From positions 1-26,536 of the forward strand of contig JAYMTA010000578.1 in the NCBI GenBank assembly GCA_036897625.1: a DNA stretch of 26,536 nucleotides, given 5' to 3'. The DNA comes from Pelargonium cotyledonis (lineage: Eukaryota > Streptophyta > Magnoliopsida > Geraniales > Geraniaceae). Every line of letters begins with the position of its first letter. Within the stretch, counting starts at the first letter, position 1. Of the stretch, positions 1 to 18,607 are shown in pieces. The notes under the pieces are model-generated. The model saw nothing but the letters and a program-made list of their open reading frames with translations, was not told the origin of the DNA and did not search any database. The position numbers and the translations under genes are program-made.

Positions 1-68
1 ATATATATGTATATCACATACACAGACATAGACATGACATCTATTTTAACCCTTCTTTTCTTTGATAG

Positions 69-3000
69 ACAAGTATGAAAAAGATGCTAAAAAGTATTGG
101 GATATCTTCTACAAGCGACATCAAGACCGTGTGAGTTTTCCAAAAAGATCTGTATAATCTTTCAGTTAAAGCCACTGTTGGTGCTACTAAGTACAGTTGC
201 ACTACTATTACTTGTAAATAAGCATATCAATTGATTATATTTCTTCATGTGGTGAACCTAATGGTATGTAATGACCACCAAGAATATATGACCCTCGTGA
301 ACACGGAATTTCAACTTTTTGTTGTGTTTTACATGCTAGTGGGGGTAATCTTTATGACCCCAATCTGTACATTTTCTGAAAATGCCTTGATCATTCTGGG
401 TGCTTAATGTTTGCCTCAATTATTTCCTACTGTTTGGGATACTTTTGACATTGTGGTTTTCTTGTATCCTTCTTTGTTCAGTTTTTCAAGGATCGGCACT
501 ACTTGGACAAGGAATGGGGCCACTACTTCTCTGTGAGTAGGAGAAATTAGTCCTACGTCTTTTTAGCTTGTTAATGGTCATCATCCCTTTCATGTTTATA
601 AATGTACACATTCTCAGCGGATGCTTTTTTAATTTCAGGGAGCAGGGAGAAAGGTCATTTTGGAGGTACATATCTATTGTTTTTTACACACTGTGCCTCT
701 TTTTTTCCTTTTATCTCTAATACACGAGCAAACTAATGTCTTATTTTAGATCATTAGATGTGCTTCATGATGATAATAAGGATCATTTGGGGAAAAGAAT
801 GTTTCATGTTTGCTTAGGGGAAGATGTATATGTTTAGGTTATTTGTTATTTTGATCAAGGTAGCCACTTACAGATTAAGTCTTACTATATACTTTGCATT
901 TTAGTGGACCAAAAATGTATCTCCAGATATAGCTTCCTTTCTTCTTTCACATGCTCGGTTGAAGTTTTCACCACGGCTATGCTAATAATGTTCAATCCAT
1001 TATTCTTAAAATGCATATTATCTCCTCCTGTTGAGTTAGCCTATGTTTGGCTCTGAAAATGTTTATTATAATCAGGTTGGTTGTGGAGCTGGAAACACAA
1101 CATTTCCCTTGGTTGCTACGTACCCAGAGGTTTTTGTTCATGCATGTGACTTTTCACCACGTGCTGTGAACTTGGTTAAGGTTTGATTTCTTATTTCAAT
1201 TTCTCTTTTGCATTGACAAAACTTAGCATTTAAAAATGCATCTGGATTATTTCATTTTATTATAGCTTGCACAGTGATCCAGATATTGAATGTGTACTTG
1301 TTGCTTTACTTTCATGGAGTCATGCTTACTGGTATAAATATGTGGCTTTCAAACGAGTTGAACTAACTTTTAATAATACTATTGGCTCTGTTTCCAAATA
1401 TACTATACTGTTTTGTACTTGGATTTCTTTTTAATTTTCTTATAAAATGGCATAAATGATCTTAGGATATACATTAAGTGATAGTTGTTTCATGAGTAAT
1501 TTAGCTTGTAATTTGTTTTTGTCTTTAAATGTTGCAGACACATAAAGACTTCAAAGAGACCCGTGTTAGTGCATTTGTCTGTGATCTGACTGTTGATGAT
1601 CTTACCGAGCAGATTTCTCCATCCTCAATTGATATTGTTACCATGGTATTTGAAGTTTGATCCAGAATCTTTGTTATATGATTGTTGTCATTTTGGATTC
1701 TAGTTGAGTTGTCTGCTTTCATCCCTTAGTTCTTCTTGTAATGGTTGTCATTTAGCTAACTAGCTGACATTTGAAGTAGATATTTGTGTTATCTGCAGTG
1801 TCCCCAGAGAAGATGCATCTAGTGTTACAGAACATAAGGAAAGTTCTCAAGGCAAGTGATTGTTATATTTACATCTGTGACTGTATACCTTGCTCATTAA
1901 TGCTTTCAAATCTGATGAAACTCCAACTTTTCATTGCAGCCAAATGGTCATGTGTTGTTTCGCGACTATGCAACTGGTGACCTTGCTCAGGTTGATCCAC
2001 ACTGCTCTATATTTCTTGAACATTTTGGTTGGAAGTTAATATGTACTGTCATAATCTGTGTTTGGTTTATTTCATCTATTAGTTGAAAATTTCCCTTCCT
2101 ATTGTGCATGTCTATGCCTTCCTCCTTCCCAAAATTTAAAACATTCTCTCCAGATTGGATGCTTGTTATCCTCATGTAATACCTTGAAATTTCCTTGACA
2201 GGAAAGGTTTGCAGGTAAGGATCAAGAAATCAGTGAAAACTTTTATGTCAGGGGTGATGGCACTGTATGTTTCCTTCTATATATACATATAGTGCTATGA
2301 ATTAAAGTTTCTTGACTAGCCAGCTCTCTTATTTACTCTTCTATTTTCAGCGCGCTTTCTATTTTTCTAACGAGCTTTTGACAAGCTTGTTTGAAGAAAA
2401 TGGATTTGATATTCAAGAACTTGATGTGTGCTGTAAACAAGTTGAGAACCGTTCGCGGGAGTTGGTGATGAATAGGTGTGTTCCTGTACTAGAAAACTTA
2501 GTATGTTGAAGGAACTATGCAATGCTGAACTTGTCTACACATGCACAAACTAAATTAAAGAAAAGTAACATGGCAAGGTGGCTTTTTTGTGATCATTGTA
2601 CGTGATTTCAGGCGTTGGGTTCAAGCTGTATTTTGCTTTTCAGATGGGGTAGACTCTTCTTCTTGCGTAGTGGCTGAAAGCAAGGTAGATATTGGTTCAG
2701 AGAATACTGAACTTGATGTCAAGCACACTTCGAAGCCAATAGATGATTTTGAACTTGACATGTCTGAGGGTGTGGGAGATGAAATGTTTGGACTTTCACC
2801 TTCCAGTGACAATGAGGTAAAATTTTATTATTCACCTTGTCTCCTAGTCTGGCTCAAATTCATTTTACCTTGCAGTAATTTTTTTGTACATACTTATTAG
2901 AGTTGCTTAGAAAATAAATACCATTCACATTTAGCATCTAGCTCATTTATGGGTTATCAGAGCCTATCCTCTTCTTCCTTTTTTGCCAATGCACTTGATC

Positions 3001-3747
3001 TCATTTTCTTTCTCATTGTAGATTATTGAGATCAATCTGGGAGGCTGTAACTTGAAGATTGAAGTACTGTCCAAAGAATACCAACACACTTGCAAATCAA
3101 CTGGACTGATGCTGTGGGAATCTGCCCGTTTGATGTCATGTGTCCTAGCAAGAAATCCAGCAATTGTTGCCGGGAAGAGGGTATTAGAGTTGGGGTGTGG
3201 TTGTGGGATTTGCTCTATGGTTGCTGTTATGTCTTCTGCTGAGCTTGTGGTCGCCACTGACGGAGATCCAAAAGCACTCGATCTGTTAAACCAAAATGTG
3301 GCCTCAAATCTTAGACCCGAGCTCCTTCCCAAGTTGGTTTCAAGGAGACTCGAGTGGGGTAATAAAGACGAAATACAAGCAATCAAAGAAGTAAACGCCC
3401 GAGGCTTCCAAGTCATTATAGGCACAGATGTAACCTATGTTCCCGGAGCTATTTTGCCTTTGTTTGCTACTGCAAAAGAGTTAATTTCATCGAGTGATGA
3501 TCACGACATTGCAGTGGACCAGAAACCAGCCCTGATTCTGTGTCATATTTTCCGCCGAGTTGATGAACCGTCGTTGCTCTCAGCTGCATCTCAGTTTGGA
3601 TTTAGGCTAGTTGATAGATGGCCGGCAACAGCTCCAACTGGTTCATCACAGTGCATAATCAGTTCTTGGTTCTCAGATACCGGAAATGGTGATGAAATTG
3701 GTATACCCAACTCAGCATTGCATATCATGTACTTTCAATTGGCTTGA
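69..3747 (+). CDS. Two-domain SAM-dependent methyltransferase: METTL2/6/8-like tRNA m3C enzyme fused to a METTL21/FAM86-like domain (5' partial)
   Basis: Exons: 69-130, 482-532, 639-665, 1076-1180, 1538-1645, 1780-1851, 1940-1990, 2202-2264, 2351-2475, 2612-2816, 3022-3747. The phases join without a break and give about 530 residues ending at TGA 3745-3747; the N-terminus is left of the window. Seen: YWDIFYKRHQDR and FFKDRHYLDKEWG, typical of METTL2/6/8 (yeast Trm140) enzymes, which make 3-methylcytidine at tRNA position 32. SAM motif I VGCGAGNTTFPL opens the 1076 exon, followed by HACDFSPRAVNLVK and later FVLSAVSPEKM and GHVLFRDYA. After an acidic linker (2612-2816) the last exon holds a second Rossmann domain: WESARLM, VLELGCGCGICSM, ATDGDP and TDVTY, as in Methyltransf_16 protein-lysine methyltransferases. 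A plant protein with the same pairing, Arabidopsis At2g26200, is recalled from memory. The substrate of the second domain is unknown. All introns are GT-AG except 1852-1939 (GC-AG). Confidence 0.9.
1852..1939 (+). other. GC-AG intron in the methyltransferase gene
   Basis: The exon ends ...CTCAAG at 1851 and the intron starts GCAAGT. The downstream exon starts at 1940 after TTGCAG. Joining here gives VLK|PNGHVLFRDY, the conserved family sequence, in phase 0. No GT nearby keeps both frame and conserved residues. GC-AG is the commonest non-canonical U2-type class, and AG|GCAAGT is its usual strong donor. Confidence 0.8.
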
Positions 3748-4460
3748 GCTCTTAATTGGCACAAGTAGTTTGCTAGAGAGGCTTTCACATAATTTGTCAT
3801 TGGTTTGGTAGATTAGATGTTGGCATGGTTGCAGATTTGAGCTTGGTTTGGGGTTGTTTCCCTCTGGATCTATATAGTATACAAACATGCGTTTTGGTGA
3901 AATTTTCAAGCATTTCACTTGCTTAGAGACCGCTATTCATAAAGAAACTGGCCTTGTTTGTTAACAATACTGGAAAGTATGGAGTTGTAAGGGGTGACTG
4001 AAACTGTAAGGAGTTTTGCAAAAAGTTTCGATTCTTATAGTCGTATTACATACTGGATTTGATCGACTTCATCTGCATAAACAACATATAAGATAATTTT
4101 TTTTTTTTTTCTTTGCAGAATTCAATTTTAATCTTTCAAATTAATGAATAAGAAACCTCCAAATATCATACGCTTCTGTAGCTTAACTGATGGATTGTTT
4201 GAAGACTGAATTACCCGGCCAAAATTCCATGGGAGATGTTGAGTTTCCGTTTTTGCAGGAATCGAACATGTATATGAGCGAATTTGTCCGGAATTGGTTG
4301 GGTCAGATCAGATCTTATCGGGTTTTATGTTTGGTCAGATCTCCGATTGCCCATATGTTCGAATCCAAGTAGTCGGCCTCTATTTAGGTTTATGAAACAC
4401 AGCCCAGACATTAAAAATAGGGATAGGATCTCGATTCTCGGGTCCAAATTCTAACCATTG
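3748..4460. other. 3' UTR of the methyltransferase gene, then short intergenic DNA
   Basis: The first 300 bp or so after the stop are the likely 3' UTR and polyadenylation region. No exact polyadenylation site can be assigned, though AT-rich signals such as GTATTACATA (about 4043) are present. A T-run lies near 4098-4111. A 60-codon open frame at 4190-4372 has no recognisable family motif and is not called as a gene. No RNA gene was seen. Confidence 0.5.
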
Positions 4461-4530
4461 AAAAGTGGGCCCAATAATTAATGGGTTCCATAATCAGGCC
4501 CAATTACCAAACCCATAAAAGCCCACCAGT
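4461..4530 (+). promoter_or_regulatory. Site II-like (TGGGCY) promoter cluster upstream of the P2 pseudogene
   Basis: Three TGGGCY-type elements occur within 60 bp: TGGGCCC at 4466-4472, GGCCCA (reverse TGGGCC) at 4497-4502 and AGCCCA (reverse TGGGCT) at 4520-4525. They lie 210-270 bp upstream of the ATG at 4737. Site II elements are known to be enriched in plant ribosomal protein gene promoters. Their presence suggests the P2 copy arose with its promoter (DNA-level duplication or in situ decay) rather than as a retrocopy. A 23-nt T-run follows at 4656-4678 in the presumed leader. Confidence 0.45.
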
Positions 4531-4736
4531 TTTGACAACCATTAAACGCCACCGTTTAGAGCTGCTACAGACAAGTGCAACGTTCCCAACCCAAACCACA
4601 ATACCTTGCAGTTCAAGCAATTGCGCCTCCAAAACCACAATACTCTCTGCCTCTATTTTTTTTTTTTTTTTTTTTTTTGTAAGATCATCACAGCAACACA
4701 AAAGCAGATAGACTGTAGAGAGATCAATCAACCGCC

Positions 4737-4960
4737 ATGGAGGTGATTGTGGCGTATTTGTTGGCCGTGTTGAGCGGAGACAGTCAGCCCTCCGCCGGAA
4801 ATGTGAAGAAGATGAGGCGGAGGAGGGATTGATTGAGCACCTCCACCTCCGCCGCCGCACCTCCTGTTGCTGAGGCGGAGGAAAAGAAGAAGACAGAAGA
4901 GATCAAGGAAGAGTCCCATGACGAAAATATGATTTCTCGAATTTTATTTTTTCAATTTTA
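4737..4960 (+). pseudogene. RPP2: 60S acidic ribosomal protein P2 pseudogene with large internal deletion
   Basis: An ATG in good context (ACCGCCATGG) at 4737 opens MEVIVAYLLAVLSGD..., matching the P2 N-terminus (plant P2 starts with a KVVAAYLLAVLGG-like sequence), through NVKKM, then stops at TGA 4830-4832. In the same frame after the stop, from about 4839, comes STSTSAAAPPVAEAEEKKK followed by EEIKEESHDENM. This is the Ala-rich hinge and acidic tail of P2, which normally ends EESDDDMGFSLFD. About 50-60 central residues are missing and the conserved C-terminal GFSLFD is lost. Intact P2 binds P0/P1 in the ribosomal stalk and recruits elongation factors; this copy could not make the fold. It has no intron within the matched part. 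A functional 32-residue peptide is unlikely but not excluded. Confidence 0.72.
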
Positions 4961-6788
4961 ACATTTTAGGATGTATTACATGTAATCGAACACTTGATCT
5001 ATACATTCATGATAATGTCAATATTAAGTTAATTATATGAATGAACAAATTAATATTGTAAATTTCTTTTGTTATGAATAAAATATTATATATTTCAAAA
5101 ATTGTACAAAATCATTGATAGAAATTAAGGATACATGATACATTAATCATTTTATTGTTGATTTGACCGAGTCAAAACATGTTACAATATGTCAATTTCT
5201 CTATTGGAACTAGTGTGTTGTATTGTATTCATAAAATTCAATTAGTTTATGGTTTACTTTCGTAATAAACACACAAGTATTAGTTTACGTGTAAGTTATA
5301 TGTTGGAAGGGTTAGATGACATTGTGTTCTCTTCCATTACTTAGCACACTAATGAGATTTAATTACATTGAATGACTTTTTAGTATGCACAAACACTTCC
5401 TTGATAATGGGAGTATGATTCATTAAGCAAATTGAGAATTAAGCTAGTTGCATAAGTAAATAAAAAATCGTCATATCAGTCTAACGAGCAGAAGTTTTGA
5501 TTGAATTATTTTGTTACATTTGTGCTAGCCGGTAGAGATTGTTTTAGTTGTACCGCTCTCCTCTACTTGATTTTAGATAAGTCTAACGACAACGTGTTTA
5601 CCCAACCAGTTAACTCTATATCATATGTTTAAAACATTAATCTATGCTAGAATGTATTTACAACCATTGAGCATCCCATTTGTGGTGTTTTCTCTTTCAT
5701 GTTTTAATAGTTGACTAGGTTGTACGACTATTGTAAAATTTCTTTGCGGCGACTGTCTTTTGTGTTTGCACGTACCAAGTTGCAGCATTTCTCGCTAAGA
5801 TAACAAACTATTGCTCGATAGCAAGTTAAGATGGTGGCATGGTAGGTTGTGGCCTATACGGTAATGCTAGTTGCAGGAAAATATAATGTGGAATGAAATG
5901 TGGTGGTTCGATCAGAGACCTCGGAATAACTTTTGACTTTGTTGCCGAATCAGAAGGTAGATCCAGTGGTGGAGAGGGGCGGTTGACAGTGCACGTGTTC
6001 GTCTTTAGCTCAATGCATGTGTAATCGTTGTTAATTGTTCTTATTCTTAAGGTTGGGGGAGGATTACAATGCTCTTGGCTTTGTTATTCATGTTGATGAG
6101 AAAGATTTACGGTCATCAATTTGATTTGTTCAGAATGTTTTAAACATTGTAATTCAGTTTGATAGTATTGATTTTTTATTTGCGAGCTAGTTTGCGAATA
6201 GTGCCACGTGAGTTAGTTAGGCAACCTGTCACTTTATCATGCTAGTCTAGGTAGATCGGTCTACAAACACCAAATTTGTATCATCTTTGTTATTGTCGGA
6301 TTTGAAGTAATTAATTATGGTTTTTGCGCTAAAAAAACATTAATGTAAGTTTGTGATTTACCATCCTATTGGACCAACCAGAGCCTGCCATTTGAACATC
6401 TTTCATTTACTTTAACTGGGCTTTATTTGGGCTTTTATGATACTGTTTCTCTATTTCAAAATCAGCCTAAATTGGGTCCAATTTTTTGTTCTATTTTTAT
6501 TAAACCTTCTCTTAATTTGGGCTCTGCCTTATATGCGTGTGTCACAGCTTGGGTTGCTAACCCATTCCAAGCCCATCCCTAGAAATTACCAACTACAGTA
6601 TTTATCTATTTAACCTCTCAATATCTTATCTCAACAAATCTATAAAAAAAATTTAAAAAAAATCACCAAGTTTCATTGATACTTATCTCAAATATTTTTT
6701 TGAAGTACTTATCTCAAATAATTTGTAAATGCTTATTTATAGATTTTTCAAAAATAGTTGAACCCAAAAATGTATTGATTGTTTTAAT
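4961..6788. other. Intergenic AT-rich region without recognised genes
   Basis: About 1.8 kb of AT-rich DNA. No open frame with family resemblance, no tRNA-like cloverleaf and no long terminal repeat pair was seen by eye. GGGCTT/GGGCTC-type motifs occur near 6418-6440 and 6519-6523, but with no gene directly beside them. Highly decayed transposon sequence cannot be excluded. Confidence 0.4.
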
Positions 6789-7182
6789 CTACCTCTTGAC
6801 AGTGTCATCCACCGTGCTATTAATTTGATAGTTAATGTAAACAAATTATTGATTTATTTCAAGTGAGTTTAAATTCTATTGCATGTTAAGTCAAAACCAA
6901 TAATCACATCTATAATACATTTTCATTTGCATCTATTGGGTCAAAGTTTCATGGCCACGAAAAAGAGAGTATTCATAGTTCACTTCCAATCGACCTCTTG
7001 ACGGTCATGTACTCATACCCACCGTGCTGTTAATTTTATAGTTAGTGTAAAAAACCTATTGATTTATTTGAAGAAAATTTAGATTATATTACTTGTTAAG
7101 TTAAAGCCAAATATCATATCTATGATACATTTCTATTTCCATCTCTAGGGTCAAAGTTTCACAGCCACAAATAAGAGAGTAT
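6789..7182 (+). repeat. Diverged tandem direct duplication, about 200-bp unit
   Basis: Copy 1 spans about 6789-6972 and copy 2 about 6991-7182. Both run in the same order through ACCTCTTGAC, CCACCGTGCT, TTAAT..ATAGTTA.TGTAAA, ATTGATTTATTT, TGTTAAGT, ATAC.TTT, GGGTCAAAGTTTCA and AGAGAGTAT. Many substitutions and small indels separate them, so the duplication is old. No coding content is apparent. It may be part of a decayed transposon. Confidence 0.75.
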
Positions 7183-7668
7183 CAAGTTTTCAGTGTTATT
7201 ATTTATTACTCTAATCATCAACCATTAGTCTACAAATATTTTCACTTCATGACACAATCATACAATTTTCAAAAATAAATTCAAAAAGTCTATCCCATGA
7301 AATCATTTATTTAGTATTTAAATACATCGAAACATGTATTCAAAAAATAAAAAAATAGGCCATAAAATGGATCAATTGTGAAAATCTGCCGATTTGCCCT
7401 AGCCCTAATTCCCAAATTAACAAAACTACCACACGGACAAAATTGCCCTAAGAATCTCAGACTCATTTTATTTAATCCCTTCCCGCATTCAAATTTCCCA
7501 AAATGTCACTCCCCTATTTTATTTATTTATAGTTTCTAATTATAATTCCCAAAACCAACCCTAATCTGTACACGTAGGACTGTTTTAACCGGCTACAGCC
7601 GGTAACCCATCCACAACGTGACCGGCTAGAGACCCTCAAAATGCCTATCTCCCCTCTTCTTTTTCTGC

Positions 7669-7712
<44 letters not shown>

Positions 7713-8266
7713 TTTTTGATTTTTGATTTTTAAGTCTTTTATATCTCACAACAACACATTGCATACATTGTATGCACAGCCTCTGTTGTTTCTACAAAAA
7801 AATTAAAAATAAAATAAAATAAAAGTGTTTAGATTATCATAGATTTTCTCCGAATAAATCTTCAGCAGCTTGGTTCGGTAGCTTTGGTGTTTGTTGGAAG
7901 CATGCTGTTGAAGATTTTCTACACAGCGACTTGAGAGACGATCCTCTTCTTCTCTGTTTGTTCTTTGTAATTTTCGTTTTTTTTAACCTTGTTTGTTGAT
8001 TAATTTGGACGTTCCTTTATCATCAAGTAATGTAATTTACTTGCTGCGTTGCAGGATTTGGTATTGGAAGGTGATCTTATTTGGTGAGGAGGTCTGGATT
8101 GAAAATTCTGTGAAATTTGTGGATTATTTTTGGTTAGATCTGCTTCTGGTGTTGTGGTTTTGTTTGAATGAGGGAGTTTTGATTGTAGGTTTTTTGGTTG
8201 GAATTGCAGATGATAGCATGATTAGTTGCTGAACAAGGAGGTGTTTTTTTTCTCATTAGAGAGACG
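7183..8266 (+). promoter_or_regulatory. Promoter and 5' leader region of the SIN3-like gene
   Basis: Contains telo-box-like AACCCTAA at 7557-7564 and related CCCTAGCCCTAA near 7397. There are three copies of ACCGGCT or its complement: an inverted pair at 7588-7603 (ACCGGCT-AC-AGCCGGT) and a single copy at 7621-7627. A (CT)19 tract lies at 7671-7708. A leader intron is plausible, with an acceptor at TTGCAG ending about 8055 or 8209, because the ATG at 8267 follows several pyrimidine-AG sites. The transcription start cannot be fixed from sequence alone. Confidence 0.4.
7671..7708 (+). repeat. (CT)19 microsatellite
   Basis: A perfect CT dinucleotide run, about 560 bp upstream of the SIN3 ATG. 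CT/GA tracts are common in plant core promoters and 5' UTRs and can bind GAGA-binding (BBR/BPC) proteins. Such runs are also hypervariable in length. Confidence 0.95.
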
Positions 8267-17486
<9,220 letters not shown>

Positions 17487-18607
17487 TATGACTTGTGACC
17501 CTGCAGTTGTGGTATGTACATTCGTATGCAAGCATTCATGGCTAGAGTTTGCCTGGTCAGCATCGAGTTTATCGAGATTCTACCTATCGAATAACACCAT
17601 GTGTCCTAAATTTCTTCCTTTTTGGGTAGAATATTGAACTTTTTAGATACACAGACGCCGAAAAAGCGAACCCGGCATGCCAAATCGAAAAGCTCCGTGG
17701 AGCTATCTGTCATGTACTCATGTATCGTCATGCCTCACCACCATCCAAATGAAAGAATGAACAGCATTAGAGGATATGGACGGCTTCATAGATTGTTGTA
17801 GAATATTGTGAGTTTGTGGCATTTGAGCCAGCCACAATTGTGTATGTATATAGGTCTTTGGTTTCGATAGTAAAAACTTTGAGATATGAGTTAATGCTTA
17901 ATTTCATTCATCTACATTTTTAGTGATCTTTTTCACTTGAAACATGAAAAAGCCAACTTCCCTTTCTGCTGTTGTTTTGCACTTGTGTAACCTTTATTTT
18001 TGTCCAGTCCCTTGGATTCCTTGTGTGTAATGGACAAAACTCAGATTGGGTTTTGCTACTTTTTTTTATCCTTTCTGGTGTGTGTGTGTGTATTTCTGGC
18101 TCTCACCTTCACAATTTTAAAAAAGTTGCACAAATTTAATCTTACTTTTGTAATTTTAATTTCTGATTCCAATGTGTTCTCGAGGTCACAAGGCAGCTAT
18201 TTTACCATTACATTAAAGCTAACCCTCTTGGTACAAACTATAATGATGTTTTTGACGATCTTTATTTTGTTGACAATTCACGAACAAGCCAACTTTGGAA
18301 CAAAAATGTATAATTTGAGATACAAAGCGGACAAGATTGACTTGGCAAACACGTCTCTTTATCATACAATCTAGTTTTAAATTGATCTTACCAAATTAGT
18401 TAGATATACTTATGCAACATTTTTGCCGAATATGAAGAGCTATATGATACGATAATTAACGAAAGAGAAACAAACTGCACATTCACTTCCGTGAACCCAA
18501 TCTGGGCTGTGCTATTTCTTCATTCCAGTTCAAATGAATATAAGAGAAACAAAAATACACGTAAATATGTAATACTCAGCTACGAATATGCAGGTGGCGG
18601 TGAACTT
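17487..18607. other. Convergent intergenic region between SIN3 and ISE2 3' ends
   Basis: The first 400 bp or so is the probable SIN3 3' UTR, and a similar AT-rich part before 18608 serves the ISE2 3' end. A short (TG)7 run lies at 18078-18092. The 124-codon open frame at 18000-18374 is hydrophobic by composition (T-rich DNA) and shows no recognised domain. No RNA gene was seen. Confidence 0.5.

Noticed and set aside
3052..3747. The 3052-3747 open frame as an independent methyltransferase gene starting at its own ATG
   Set aside because: The upstream exons join it in phase, with a good acceptor at 3021, and encode the first methyltransferase domain. A separate promoter was not evident.
4190..4372. 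60-codon open frame between the methyltransferase gene and the P2 relic
   Set aside because: No recognised motif; the surrounding DNA has short GGTCAGATC repeats and looks like ordinary intergenic sequence.
4504..4860. 118-codon minus-strand open frame, and the 63-codon one at 4728-4919
   Set aside because: Antisense to the P2 relic. Its Gly/Arg/Lys runs come from the poly-T and GCC-rich P2 hinge DNA, with no family resemblance.
7993..8232. 79-codon open frame upstream of the SIN3 ATG
   Set aside because: It runs across the presumed leader intron acceptor sites and has no family resemblance. It could at most act as an upstream ORF if retained in mRNA.
18000..18374. 124-codon plus-strand open frame with hydrophobic stretches
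   Set aside because: T-rich convergent intergenic DNA gives Phe/Leu-rich translations by chance; no motif and no supporting splice or start context.
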